Assembly: GCA_037349105.1 (NCBI GenBank)
Contig: JAYJMM010000123.1
Location: 4,030,001-4,094,000, forward strand
Length of the DNA stretch: 64,000 bases
Direction: 5' to 3'
DNA from: Limnomonas spitsbergensis
Lineage: Eukaryota; Chlorophyta; Chlorophyceae; Chlamydomonadales
Part shown: in pieces, positions 53,901-60,576 of the stretch
Numbering within the stretch: position 1 is the stretch's first letter
Layout of the letters: the number at the start of each line of letters is the position of its first letter
Notes under the pieces: generated by a model
The model's database searches: none
The model's input: the letters and a program-made list of their open reading frames with translations, nothing else
Told to the model about the DNA's origin: nothing
Translations under genes and position numbers: made by a program

Positions 53901-55049
53901 CCTACAGGGACCTCTGGGACAGGGTTTAGAACCCTTAACCCTCAACCCTACAGGGACCTCTGGGACGGGGTTTAGAACCCTTAACCCTCATCCCTACAGG
54001 GACCTCTGGGACGGGGTTTAGAACCCTTAACCCTCAACCCTACATGAACCTGTGGGACAGGGTTAAGAACCTTAACCCTCAACCCTACATGAACCTGTGG
54101 GACAGGGTTTAGAACCCTGGACCCTACAGGGACCTGCGGGACAGGGTTTAGAACCCTTAACTCTCAACCCTACAGGAACCTGGGGGACATAGGCCGTCCA
54201 ATCTGCATTTGTTTTCTTGATTCGTAGCCTCCCTCTCTCTGCCTCTACCTTGAATGACCTGTTTGAATCATGGTGCACAAAGCTCAGTTCTCTGCCTTGC
54301 CGCGTACGTCGCGTTTGGCTGCCCGCTGACCGGAGCTGCGCTGTACTCGTTGACAGAGTTGCCCGCGTACGAACCTTGCCCGCCCACACCCGGCCCCACC
54401 ATTGCCCCATTTCCGACCGACCTTACCCTCCCCCCCCCGGGCCTCGATTCTGACAATCCCGTCGCGAGGTGCCAGCCAGGGCGCGCGGCACCATGCTCAC
54501 CCGCCAAGAAGAAAGCGCAAAAAGGCGTCCACGCCCTCAGCCCTTGACCTGAACCCCAGCTGATCTTCTCTGAACTCGAAGCCGGAAGCCTTAAGATGGC
54601 AAGCTGCCCGCGCTCCCTGAGCAGTCCTCGGCAATTTAACCCAAAGCCTGAAACCCTCCCACGTCATCCTAAACCCTTGACCTGCGTACTCTATTCGAAA
54701 TTCTCTAGCATCCCCTTAAAGGGCATGTGGCCAGTTTTCCCGAGCAGTCCTTAGCCCCTTAAACTTCAGTCCTAGATGCTGAACCCTGAACCCTGAACCC
54801 ATGCTCCAGACGATCCTCTCCGGAGTTGCTTACGAAGGTATGCGGCCAGAGTTCCCAGACACAGCCATGGCCGCCTACGTTCGGCTCGCAATGCGGTGTT
54901 GGGCGGCCGAGCCCTCGATGCGCCCTTCTTTCGCCGAGGTGATTCTGGATCTCAAGGCCATGCAGGATAGCGAGGCGGCGGCGGCAGCGGCCGCTGCTGA
55001 TGCGGCATTGGGGAGCGCTCCCTCGGGCTTTTCGGGCGTCCTTGCTTGA
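35997..55049 (+). CDS. GAF-like domain / TKL-type protein kinase, 14 exons
   Basis: Exons: 35,997-36,275; 37,240-37,412; 38,457-38,608; 39,762-39,809; 42,731-43,080; 43,483-43,599; 44,312-44,980; 46,911-47,060; 47,854-47,996; 49,321-49,433; 50,146-50,294; 52,036-52,173; 53,512-53,628; 54,810-55,049. All phases agree, total 2,838 nt, 945 residues. Intron 2 has a GC donor (CACAG|GCAAGG). Residues about 1-370 look like one or two GAF-like sensor domains (GRSVLGTLLIAQ, LPSVLKVAMDAVPFYLL, LWVLVAPIVIQ). Then a Gly/Ser linker. The kinase domain runs from GAYGSVYVAMWRGQVVAVKV through SLSHPNVV, VIIMEYCDLGPLHHYV, FIHCDLKPENILL, KVSDFGMSDL, VTHVAPEIV, DVYSYGIIMYEV and CWAAEPSMRPSFAEV. All catalytic residues (K, HxD, DFG) are present, so it should be active on Ser/Thr (or dual). 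Start is the first in-frame ATG of exon 1; 36,072 is an alternative. Confidence 0.88.
36365..36440 (+). pseudogene. Decayed partial copy of TKL kinase exon 1
   Basis: CTCAGCCTCCTCTTGGTCCT and GCCCACTGTGCTTAAGGTCG copy exon 1 at 36,208-36,250 (CTCAGCCCCTCCTTCGTCCT, GCCGTCTGTGCTCAAGGTTG). Lies 90 bp into intron 1, same orientation. Frame is lost. Confidence 0.75.
37449..37640 (+). mobile_element. Dispersed element A, best reference copy (MITE-like)
   Basis: Left end CAGTGTTTCTTTTTGGGGGA, CTCAGCTACGTATCAGCTAC; then GGCCAGCCATGCTGCTGGGG, AGGCCGGTCCAGGTATGGTC, CCAATCGGGCCTTCAGCGGC, CGCGGGGCGGCCTGCTGATG; right end TCGTAGCTGAAGAAAGAAAC, ACTGG. The ends form an inverted repeat, about 190 bp in all, with no ORF. 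About 18 copies lie in this window, both orientations, nearly all in introns. Confidence 0.8.
37735..37885 (-). repeat. Dispersed element A copy, degraded
   Basis: CAGGCTGGATGGGAACCAAA, CCTGGGCGGATGGTCGAAGC and GAAGTGTAGCTGAAGCACC, reversed. Confidence 0.5.
37970..38110 (+). repeat. About 31-bp AT-rich tandem repeat
   Basis: Four copies of GATTTTGTTTATTTAATTGT, GATGCAT in kinase intron 2; one AT-expanded copy at 38,050. Confidence 0.85.
38265..38425 (+). repeat. About 130-bp direct repeat before exon 3
   Basis: GGCCACATCATATGTTAGTC, CCAATGATTGCCCTGGT..AAAGCTG is repeated as GGCCACATCATGTATTAGTC, CCAATGATGACCCGGTCCTC, ACAAAGCTG at 38,390-38,436, the second copy leading into the exon 3 acceptor. 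Confidence 0.65.
38609..38725 (+). repeat. Copies of exon 3 end plus donor
   Basis: Real junction GACACCTGGTTCGAAT|GTGAGTGA at 38,593-38,616. Copies: GACACTTGGTTTGAAA|GTGAGAGA (GT at 38,659, 50 bp on) and GAACTCTTGGTTCCAAC|GTGTCC (GT near 38,717). Both keep flanking CAGC(C/T) and GCTGAG context. Confidence 0.8.
38790..38972 (-). repeat. Dispersed element A copy, reversed
   Basis: GCAGGCCCGATTGGGCCCAA, ACCTGGACCGGCCTACAGCT, GTGGCTGGCCACAAATGGGG and ACATTTAGCTGGGTCACGAA, GAAAGGAACACCG. Confidence 0.7.
39165..39352 (-). repeat. Dispersed element A copy, reversed
   Basis: AGGCCCGATTGGGACCAAAC, CTAGTCCGACCTACGCCTGA, CAAAGCAGCATGGCTGGCAG, then ACATGTAGCTGAGTCACGAA, ATAAGGAACG. Together with the next copy it fills much of kinase intron 3. 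Confidence 0.7.
39510..39605 (+). repeat. Dispersed element A fragment
   Basis: GTGCAGCAAGCCCTGTGGCT, TGGGTCACCGGCTGAAGGCC, GGTC only; ends missing. Confidence 0.45.
40075..41145 (+). repeat. 47-bp minisatellite in TKL kinase intron 4
   Basis: About 22 copies of a 47-bp unit, GGGCTGATTAGAAGCTGGGC, AGGAATAGTTATGTTGGACG, GAGGTAG, with single-base variants (AGAAGC/GGAAGC, GGACGG/GGACAG). Each unit contains GGACGGAG|GTAGGGGCTGAT, which resembles the exon 4 end and donor GAACGAAG|GTGAGTGATCGG. The array may have grown from that junction, but the match is weak. Confidence 0.95.
41340..41475 (+). repeat. Dispersed element A copy
   Basis: TGCATTACAGCTGCACCTCA, GCTACACGGCCTGGCATGTT, GGCAGCTGGCCGCGAGCTGG, TCTTTTCGGGGTCCCAG. 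Confidence 0.5.
41545..42375 (+). repeat. CCTG-rich array with four decoy copies of the exon 5 acceptor
   Basis: Tetranucleotide (CCTG/CCTA)n array carrying four copies of GCAG|ATCGACCCC, with cut points at 41,844, 42,080, 42,183 and 42,294. The real acceptor is GCAG|ATCGACCCCTGG at 42,730. The last three decoys share GACCCCTGGTCCTGCCTGCC and are each followed by an AATAGCACTGCCACACAC or AAGAGCACTGCCACACAC tail. All four offsets would shift the frame if used. Open frames rich in Leu-Pro-Ala-Cys are by-products of the tetranucleotide. Confidence 0.9.
42385..42605 (-). repeat. Solo LINE 3' end
   Basis: Matches 23,327-23,560 over about 215 bp (for example ATCACATTTGATGCATGGGA, GTAAACCG.., CCAGTGACCCCCCTGGGCAA, GAACATGACGTGGGTGCAAA). 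On the - strand it ends at GGACTGTAAAAAC. It lies between the decoy array and the real exon 5 acceptor, so it was inserted after the array formed or separated the array from its source. Confidence 0.75.
43145..43205 (+). pseudogene. Decayed partial copy of TKL kinase exon 5
   Basis: CTCATGGGCGGCCTCAAGCT, ACTGTTGATGACAGAGATCA copies exon 5 at 43,015-43,058 (CTGATGGGCGGGCATAAGCT, GCTGTTTGTGACGGAGATTA). Translates to LMGGLKLLLMTEI beside the real LMGGHKLLFVTEI. Lies 65 bp inside intron 5. Confidence 0.85.
43640..44310 (+). other. Kinase intron 6
   Basis: Weak copies of the exon 6 donor region (GGCGACAAAG|GTAGTGCACG) may be present at about 43,790-43,810 (TGCAACCAAGGTGGTGCGTG). The last 150 bp hold CCCTAGACC / CCCTGCACG telomere-like bases in front of the acceptor at 44,311. 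Nothing else is recognised. Confidence 0.4.
44981..45475 (+). repeat. Donor-site array of TKL kinase intron 7
   Basis: The real junction GGGCAG|GTGGGTGATG at 44,975-44,990 is the first member of a tandem array with a unit of 37-38 bp: AGGTGGGTGATGCAGGGCTC, AGGTTTTGGGGGGGAGT. About 13 copies run to 45,455. Every unit re-creates AG|GTGGGT, so the intron begins with some 13 potential donors. Translation through the first units gives the WGGVGG-type peptides. Confidence 0.92.
45476..45620 (+). repeat. Diverged continuation of the donor array
   Basis: AGCAGGGGATGATGTTTGGC occurs twice in tandem at 45,492-45,532, then GGCAGGTGCGTGATGCAGGT. Older remnants of the same expansion. Confidence 0.6.
45625..45815 (+). 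repeat. Dispersed element A copy, complete
   Basis: CATTTTCCGTGACTCAGCTA, CATATCAGCTAAATTCCAGC, CTGCCAGCCATGCTGCTTTA, CCAGTCCAGGTTTGGTCCCA, and the right end AAGCCGGAAATAGAGACACT, AG. Confidence 0.75.
46020..46645. repeat. 69-bp VNTR in TKL kinase intron 7, open on both strands
   Basis: Nine copies of a 69-bp unit (CATCTCCTTCCTCAACCCTC, TTCACCTCCTCAATCATGGC, CACCTCTTGGACCCACTCTC, TGGCCCCTC). Because 69 is 3 x 23, long frames stay open on both strands: 208 codons forward and 341 codons reverse (45,831-46,856, with 23-residue EEVKRVEEGDGGAREWVQEV-type repeats). Base changes between units alter residues freely (E/Q, A/V, E/K), so there is no sign of protein constraint. Confidence 0.92.
46685..46830 (+). 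repeat. Dispersed element A copy, diverged
   Basis: CTACGAGTCAGGTTCACCAT, TTGGCCAGCCGATTCAGGTC, TGGTCTCAATCAAGCCTTTA, ACGGCTGCTGGGCAGTCTGC. Confidence 0.55.
47590..47853 (+). repeat. Acceptor array of TKL kinase intron 8
   Basis: Six tandem units of about 40 bp (AG|GTCCACACCGTTCACACTGA, TGCCCATCTAATACGCTT) with cut points at 47,610, 47,650, 47,690, 47,730, 47,773 and 47,813, spaced 40-43 bp. The seventh member is the real acceptor and exon start, CGCAG|GTCCACACTGTCCTC and ACCGATGTCATT at 47,853. The array therefore grew from, or into, the exon edge. Confidence 0.92.
48000..49320 (+). other. Kinase intron 9
   Basis: Holds a repeat C remnant (48,645-48,700, TGGCTTCCTTAATCCACGCC), an element A fragment (48,705-48,790, GGCCGTAGTGTAGCTGACTC) and a T-rich stretch. 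No junction copies were seen and no other gene. Confidence 0.5.
49607..49742 (-). repeat. Dispersed element A copy, short form
   Basis: CATTGTTTCTTTTTATGGCT at the left and CGAAAATAGAAACACTGG at the right form inverted ends. The interior (GCTGCCGAAGGCCCAATTAG, GACCAAACTT) lacks about 55 bp of the full element. Confidence 0.7.
50060..50145 (+). repeat. Decoy acceptors of TKL kinase intron 10
   Basis: CTCGCACAG|CTCCAACTGGTTTGACACG at about 50,092-50,120 copies the real junction CTCGCACAG|CTCCGACTGGTTTCGACGG at 50,137-50,164, 44 bp away. A further copy without the AG (TGCCACTGGTTTGACACGTC) lies at 50,060. The 44-bp offset would shift the frame. Confidence 0.88.
50440..50745 (+). repeat. 28-bp minisatellite in TKL kinase intron 11
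   Basis: Eleven copies of TTTCATCTACCAAGGGCATG, TCAAAAGG with few variants. The period is not a multiple of 3, which rotates the frame and produces the overlapping SKGFIYQGHV-type open frames. Confidence 0.95.
50890..52035 (+). repeat. Decoy acceptors of TKL kinase intron 11
   Basis: The exon 12 start AG|GTGAATGGCACCCACGG at 52,035 is preceded by six weaker or shorter copies with cut points at 50,914 and 50,934 (ACAG|GTGAATGGCACCCCCC), 51,029 (GGAG|GTGAACGCC), 51,675 (GCAG|GTGAATGGGACTCC), 51,829 (GGAG|GTGCATGACCC) and 51,927 (GAAG|GTGCATGGCATCC). The last three and the real one also share about 100 bp of upstream sequence (ATTGGATATACTGTATACCA, TTTTAT, C-rich tract), forming a long tandem repeat. 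Confidence 0.88.
51395..51605 (+). mobile_element. Possible tRNA-derived SINE
   Basis: TGGTGTCAGTCGCTTACAGC (A-box-like, about 51,418) and GGTCGCGAGTTCGATACC (B-box-like, 51,467-51,484) are spaced about 50 bp, as in the internal pol III promoter of a tRNA. They are followed by 120 bp of unrelated sequence and an A-rich tail. Pairing of the tRNA acceptor stem is poor, so a working tRNA is unlikely. Confidence 0.45.
52174..52615 (+). repeat. Donor copies of TKL kinase intron 12
   Basis: The real junction CGTGACGCAAAAGCTG|GTGGGTGC at 52,158-52,181 is repeated, sometimes with more exon sequence (CCAGAGATCGTGACGCAAAA), at GT positions 52,268, 52,346, 52,431, 52,509 and 52,609. Copies alternate between close (AAAAGCTG|GTGGGTGC) and diverged (CAGAGGCTG|GTGGG) forms, so the duplicated block was probably about 165-175 bp with two junctions. 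Confidence 0.9.
52616..53410 (+). repeat. Telomere-like minisatellites in intron 12
   Basis: First about ten units of 34-35 bp (GTAGTGCTGGGTACAGGCTG, GATTAAGGGTTTAGG), then about six longer units of about 61 bp alternating GGGTACAGGCTGGGTTTAGG and GGGAAGCGGCTGGGTTTAGG. Sense strand is the G-rich strand. Confidence 0.92.
53413..53467 (+). pseudogene. Decayed copy of TKL kinase exon 13 start
   Basis: GCGTTCGACATGTCCTCTTA, CGGCATCATCATGTT mirrors exon 13 at 53,521-53,556 (GCCTGCGACGTGTACTCGTA, TGGCATCATCATGTA), giving AFDMSSYGIIMF then a stop where the real exon gives ACDVYSYGIIMY. It lies 45-100 bp before the true acceptor. Confidence 0.88.
53790..54190 (+). repeat. Exon 13 end copy and minisatellite grown from it
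   Basis: CATCATTGACGCCATGAGCT, ACTGGAACCTCTGGAACAGG, GTTT at 53,800-53,844 resembles the exon 13 end CATCATTGACACCATCAGCG, ACAAGAAGCTGCGGGACAAG|GTGCGG. Eight units of about 46-47 bp follow, each with GGGACCTCTGGGACAGG|GTTTAG and CCCTTAACCCTCAACCCTAC; the one near 54,128 even reads CTGCGGGACAGG|GTTT. Confidence 0.8.
54200..54800 (+). other. 3' part of kinase intron 13
   Basis: Open frames occur on both strands (97 codons + at 54,254) but without motifs or matching splice sites. The final 100 bp are telomere-like CCCTGAACC repeats leading into the acceptor at 54,809. Confidence 0.4.
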
Positions 55050-58000
55050 TGGGCACCACCCCCCTGGGTGCAGAGAGTGGGGGAATCATTGGCGGCAGCA
55101 GAGGCCCAAGATCTGGTCTACCGATACGGCGCGCGAGAGAGAGAGAGCTCCTTTTTAGGCATTTCGGGCGGCGCTGACGTGGACAGTCAATTCTTTTGAG
55201 CCGCATAAAAAAAAGGGAGACAGCGGCGGCCGTCCGGAGGTCTGGTCTTCTGGCAGCGGCGTTCAGGGCAGTGCCCTCGCAAGGTGTCAGGCGACGGTGA
55301 ACCTGATCAGGTTCTGGACCGTGCTCAGCAGGGGGAATCGCAGGGTGGATGCGGCCCCCTGGGTCTAGTCCAATGGTCCAACTGCTCTGTGGGGGGGGAT
55401 TTGCGAGCGGATGCATATATGGGGGACAGAAGTGGCCGCGGCTGCGTGGTCCCCCGGGATGTGGCCTGGCTCCTCAGGGAGCCGTTCGGGGTTTCGATGT
55501 GTGTTATCGTCTGGAGAGGACGCGGTGCAGCAGTCAGGATCTCATATAGATTTATCGGCCTTGGGGATGGTCGCGACCTACCAATCCGGTTTAGCTTACT
55601 CCAGCTACATTTCGTCCACGGCTCAGCTGCATCCCACACGCTGTGGTGGGTGCGCCTGGTGGGGTCCTGATGGCGTAGCCTTCCTGCGTACTTCCTCTCG
55701 ACTGTTTGTCGGTTATGCGCTTGGTCGGTTATTCGGTTGGTCGTGTCTCTAGGGGTGGCGTCACACTATCATGAAGGTGTGTATTAGACCAGGCAGGCTG
55801 GGTCTGGTGCACTCTTCAAATAACCCTGATGGTCTGGCTGGAGGCCATTGCAGTGCCACCACCTTGGCTGACCCGATGACCGCACCAGTGCCGCCTCCAG
55901 GAGACGTCTGTCTGCCGGTCTCGGTAGCCAGTGCCAGTCAGGGGCTCACATCGGCGCCATTCTTGGGGGGCGGATTTTGCAGGTGGTTGAATTGGTGCAA
56001 TGTGTGGGAGGGTATGGTACAGACAGGGTGCGCCAGCGCCACCTCTGGGAAAGTTCGTGGCGATGCTGCTGGACGGAAGTGTGGTGGTAAGAGTGATGTA
56101 CCGCTGCCTGGGTAGGATCTCACTCTTAGGCTCCTCGCTCTGGTAATATGGCATTAATGGTGTGGGTCTGCGTGCGCGGGAATGGGTTATTAGGCCTAGC
56201 AGCAATGCAGGGTTTGTCGCTGTGGCTGCTCGAGGTTTGTTTGCAAAAAAGAATATGAGGCTTCTCGGTGACACGGCAAGCTACGTGCCCCCCGTGGTGT
56301 GGCTTGGCGTGCTCGGCTCTTGGCTATGGGAGCCAAAAAAACACCGCTGAAACTGAAAAGCATTTTCCAACTCATGGGGACTCTTGATGCATTTTACTAC
56401 TATTGACAGGTATAAACATATACTTATGGAAATACATATATGAAACCAGACTTATTTTACATGTATCAGTCCAATGTGTTGGGCTGTGCCTTCTACTCCA
56501 CAGAGGTCCATGAGGAAACATCTGGGATAATGTCTCACGTCAGGGCCACCCATGCGCTTACCTAGCAGTAATGGCTAATCAAAGCCAGAGCATGGGCTTC
56601 CCTTTCTTATTTTCATCAAAAAAACAGGGGACGGCAGTATGTGATGTTTTTTTTATGACTCGAGTTTCGTGGAGCGAGACAGGAGCTGTGTGACGCAATA
56701 AGTGGGGAAACCTTGAGCTGCTCGGTCCAGGATGTTGGTCGTGTGCTCCGCGTAGCATGATCCAGTCGTTTCAGTTGCTGCTGTGCATGTGCTTGGCTGC
56801 TCGTAGCGTGACACTCCCTCGTGTCTGTTGGTGTCACGCACGTTCTGCGAGGGCAGGGCTGTTGGTGTCACATGCGTTCTGCGAGTGCATAGGGAGTTTT
56901 CACTGGGGCCTCTCTTGCTGAGGTTGAGGGTCTTGGCGCGGAAGGTAGAGGACTTCGGATCCCTTTTCGCATCGCAGTTTTTTTAGTGTTAGGAGGTCCG
57001 CTGCATGGGCTGTGAGATGGGTGTGCATGGGGGGGAGATCCTGGACGTTGCTCTTGTCAAAGCTGACGATCGGGGTGCTGACTGTTTAGGGTGCCAGCAG
57101 TCGCGATTCAGGTTCTTCTTATGTTTCAGATTTTTCACATCATGGGGTGTTGTGTGTGCGGTGTGTGCATGGGGTGTGGTGTGTGCATGGGGTGTGGTGT
57201 GTGCGGTGTGTGCATGGGGAGATCCAGGGCACTCCTTTCACTTGTTCAAGGTGGCCGATATGTTGGGAATACAGACCCTCACTTTTTGGTCCCCCCTCGC
57301 TTTTAAGATTAGCATGTTTTTGATCCTTTACCTGCATGGGGACCCGCGCCCATAAATGCTGTGTGCGGAAAACCGCATCAAGCATGGGGTGGACTGCACC
57401 GTGTCCCGGGGGCATGGCGAGCAAGGGGGGACTACTACTGATCTGAACAATGCATTGCCAGCCAGCTTTCGTGATCCTTGATCGTGATTCCCGATGTGGT
57501 GTGTCTAGAAGATGGCTACGAAGACAGGTTATTTTGTCTTGTGCTCAGATAGCCGCGAGCTTCAAGTCGTTTGCGTGCGGTGGTCCCTTGATGGCGTATT
57601 TAATATGTCCCTCTTTCCTTGCTCGTTGGTGACCCCCCCCGCTCAAGGCCCCCTCGGTTTCCCTTTTACGCGTGATTCTAGGCCTCCTCATTTTCGTCCC
57701 TTCTCTGTCCCACACGGTTGGGGGAGCACAGGGGGAAGAGGGGGGCAACCTATGACTGACCTGCATGGTCACCTGGATTCACGCGGGTCGTGATTTGATG
57801 CCGCTGTGTCAGCTAGATGGTTTTTTATTACTGTCGTGGTGGAAGAGGAAACAAGCTTTTATTCGTGCTTAGGGGGGCAGAGCACAGGGGTTCAGTGAAT
57901 TTGAAGTGCGTATAATGTCTCGTCCGCTCATGTGGGCATGCTGGACCTGTGGGGCGCCTGCCATTCCCTATCTAGGGTGGAGCGGCAGGCCCAGCCGGTG

Positions 58001-58620
58001 ATTCATGATACAGGGGAGGTTTTCCAACCATTTTCAGTGTTTTATGTGTGCGCCCTGCCCTTGTGATGCTTGTTGGCCTCTTGCAAGGCTCGTTCGGAGC
58101 CAATGGGGGGAGCCGGCAAGCGGGTGATGGGCAGTGATGTAGCGCTCCTGGCTGCGTCTGTTTCGGTAGATGTGCATGGAATTTGTTACTTATGGATTTG
58201 TGAGGAATCTCCCCTTTCAAGTGTGGATTCCTTGTTAGTGTGGATTAGATGCTGTTTCATAGCAGCAGAGGTGCCGCCACTTGCCCTGCCTGTGATGTCC
58301 TTTGGCGGCTGTCGGGCCGCAAGGGTTCAGGTCCGTTGCAAAATCGTATGCAATGGCGAGGAACGAAGCATAAGCATGTGAACCGTTGTATTAAATTGAT
58401 GTGCAAGCGCTTTATGATTTACGTCACACACAGCACACAATGATGGTGCAATGCTGGCGCCTAATGGACCCGTATGTTTATTTACACGAGTCACGTGTTA
58501 ACGGGTCCATTCCTGGGCTGATGGTTCGTGGGAGTGCGCTTGTGGCTAGCCCAGGGGGGGGGGGCGAGGTCATAAGTCGTTGTTCTAGTTTATTTAGTGC
58601 TTGAACTTGTGTTTGTGGGT
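55050..58620. other. Unassigned region after TKL kinase
   Basis: Low repeat content, G/T-rich, with open frames up to about 150 codons on either strand but no recognised protein. A GTGTGCATGGGGTGTGGT-type tandem lies at 57,145-57,225. The first few hundred bases are probably the kinase 3' UTR. The right part may belong to the LINE whose 3' end is at 58,625-58,690. Confidence 0.4.
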
Positions 58621-58624
58621 GCCG

Positions 58625-58690
58625 GCAGCTCGTGCATCAATTATGATGCCCCGCTGTATTGTAAACAATAAATGAATGTAAGATTGCTTT
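58625..58690 (+). repeat. LINE 3' end with TGTAA signals
   Basis: GCATCAATTATGATGCCCCG, CTGTATTGTAAACAATAAAT matches the 3' end of the LINE family at 42,385-42,605 and 23,327 (GCATCAAATGTGATGCCCCG, TTGGACTGTAAAAAC on their - strand). TGTAA, the usual green-algal polyadenylation signal, occurs at 58,660 and 58,677. Hence this is probably an element terminus, not the kinase poly(A) site. Confidence 0.6.
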
Positions 58691-58699
58691 CGTTCCACG

Positions 58700-58760
58700 G
58701 GTTGATATCGTCACGCCTCTGGGCCATGCTCAAAAGGACAGACGCGTGGGTGCCTTCGAC
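58700..58760 (+). repeat. Dispersed repeat B fragment
   Basis: GTCACGCCTCTGGGCCATGC, TCAAAAGGACAGACGCGTGG, GTGCC. Confidence 0.55.
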
Positions 58761-58799
58761 ACACGGTTCAAAATCCCCTGGTCTCAAGCCTGACCATAT

Positions 58800-59110
58800 A
58801 GCAACTTGAGTAGGTTCCCCGTCATTCACTCGTTGTCCCTGGATCCAACCACTTTGATCAGGATCTGACCCCTTGAGACCTGGATCCACCCCCCTTGCCC
58901 TAGATCCAACTCTAGTGACCTGGATCTAACCTCTGTGACACAGATAAATCCCTGGTGAACTAGATCTAAGCCCTTGTGGCCTAAATATAGCCCCTTGTGG
59001 CCTGTACAAAATACCCGGTGAACTGTAGAAAAACCCTTTGGGCCTGGATGTATTCCCTTGTGACCTGTATCAAGCCTATTTACCTGAATAGTGGGCAAGT
59101 CTGACCTTCA
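58800..59110 (-). repeat. About 25-bp degenerate repeat (CCTGGATCC)
   Basis: CCCTTGTGACCTGGATC-like units recur about every 25 bp, for example GACCTGGATCTAACCTCTGT and GGCCTGTACAAAATACCCGG. The - strand frame with HKGLDLG-like repeats is a by-product. Confidence 0.6.
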
Positions 59111-59439
59111 TCATGGGCATGCCCACACAATCCATGGGTCTGCCTTCATTTTATCGTAAGTCTGCCTCAGTTTAATCAAGAGAATGCCTTGCGAGCAATT
59201 ATATATGTATTCCCATCCCCTCCTCCCGCGACACCTGCGGCTCTCATACCTGCAACTGTTGTTGTGGACATATTGGCTGAGTTGGGAGCAGAGCTAGGCG
59301 CAGGGCTGTGGGAGGAAGACCAAGCCATCAGCTATGTGGTTGCACGTCGGAGGGCATTTCTTTTTGTGCCAATGTGGTGCAGCATGCGGCTTGGAGCCCA
59401 GTGATGATGAGGCGTGTTGCGTTTGTAATCTTGTGTGTG

Positions 59440-59640
59440 GATGCAGGGCATCAGGCCAGTTGATGACGTTATACCTCTGGGCCATGCTGAAACCAAGCTC
59501 GGCCACATTGGCAAACAAAAAGTAAGCGAGGAAAGTCAAGGGGGAAGGCACAAGAGGAAAGAAAGTATAGCAAGTTCACCCACCAAACAACAAGAGGACA
59601 AAGCGCAGACAAACCGTATCCCCTGCTCCTGAAGAGACTT
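59440..59640 (+). repeat. Dispersed repeat B copy like that at 1,800-1,930
   Basis: GATGACGTTATACCTCTGGG, CCATGCTGAAACCAAGCTCG, GGAAAGTCAAGGGGGAAGG and CACCAAACAACAAGAGGACA in the same order as at 1,800-1,930, so the two are copies of one element. Confidence 0.75.
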
Positions 59641-59689
59641 CAGCATTCAAACAGCTCAACTACAAGCATCAGGCCAGTGCAAAGCAGAC

Positions 59690-59995
59690 TTGGACAAAGG
59701 CTCTCACAATAGCACGCTGGCAGTAAAGTCCCTCTGCCCCCATACTACAAGATGTCACATGCATTATGCAGCTGCCAAGAAGGGTTCTGTCACATCCCTG
59801 CACGGGCCTGTGGTTTGTACCATCTGCAGGAGCGTTGAAGAGTTTGATGGGTGCTGGGCTAGGAGGGCAAAAGAAGCACAGGAGAAAGGCATTCAATGGG
59901 CTCATGTGATCATGTCCAAGCTGAAATTAGAAGCTAGTGTGCTACCCCAAGTCTCCCGTTTTCATTTGAGCATTTTGATCTCTAGCCAGGTGTAG
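59690..59995 (+). CDS. Uncharacterised small open frame with Cys/His motif
   Basis: About 100 codons of non-repetitive composition, including CPHTTRCHMHYAAAKKG and SLHGPVVCTICRSVEEFDGC. The C-x2-C with upstream His suggests a zinc-binding motif of the kind found in mobile-element proteins. No family assigned. The next open frame (60,043-60,315) follows in a different frame and could be the continuation after a frameshift or intron. Confidence 0.3.
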   Translation: MDKGSHNSTLAVKSLCPHTTRCHMHYAAAKKGSVTSLHGPVVCTICRSVEEFDGCWARRAKEAQEKGIQWAHVIMSKLKLEASVLPQVSRFHLSILISSQV

Positions 59996-60042
59996 CACTC
60001 TGCTATAAGGTTTAATATAATATGTGTTATCCAGTGTAAAGA

Positions 60043-60315
60043 GTGCTTGAGCACGAGCAAATAAGCGCAATGAGCTGGATGCCAACAGGGCCCTGGAGCC
60101 CCATCGCAGTTGATCGCCGGGTGAGTCCTAAACGCAATCAGTGTAAGGCTGGAAAATTGAAGGTTCCTCTGCCATTGAAAAGTGAAGGAAAGTTGCATGA
60201 GATCATCGAAGATTGCATCTTAACCTTTGAGAACTACCTCAAGAGTAACAACATTCCCCATGCGGAATGGCCTGTGCATGGCATGCATCTCAGCAGTTGG
60301 TTACCGGCTTTGTGA
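60043..60315 (+). CDS. Uncharacterised small open frame
   Basis: About 90 codons (ISAMSWMPTGPWSPIAVDRR, KLHEIIEDCILTFENYLKSN). No motif recognised. It lies convergent to the BUB3 3' end with 260 bp between. Kept because its composition is protein-like; nothing else supports it. Confidence 0.25.
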   Translation: MLEHEQISAMSWMPTGPWSPIAVDRRVSPKRNQCKAGKLKVPLPLKSEGKLHEIIEDCILTFENYLKSNNIPHAEWPVHGMHLSSWLPAL

Positions 60316-60576
60316 CACAAGGTGCATCTTTAAACGCAAATGGATCCCAAGAGATCTCAAGTGCAGCACGCACAGCAAAAACGAACGCTGTGACAAAATA
60401 CTCTTGCCATGCGGTCTCCGTAAATAACACGAGCCCTGCACGAAAGAGACCCCAAAATATCTGTAGCAAAACGTGCATGCGCTGAAAAATAGTGCAATGA
60501 GAAAATCCCCCCCAAATATCCCAGGAGTGTGGAAGGACATGATAGATGAGTCAGCGCACAGCCAAGAGGAGCCTCT

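Noticed and set aside
58655..58685. Polyadenylation site of the TKL kinase
   Set aside because: TGTAA is present, but the surrounding bases match a LINE 3' end and lie 3.6 kb from the stop codon.
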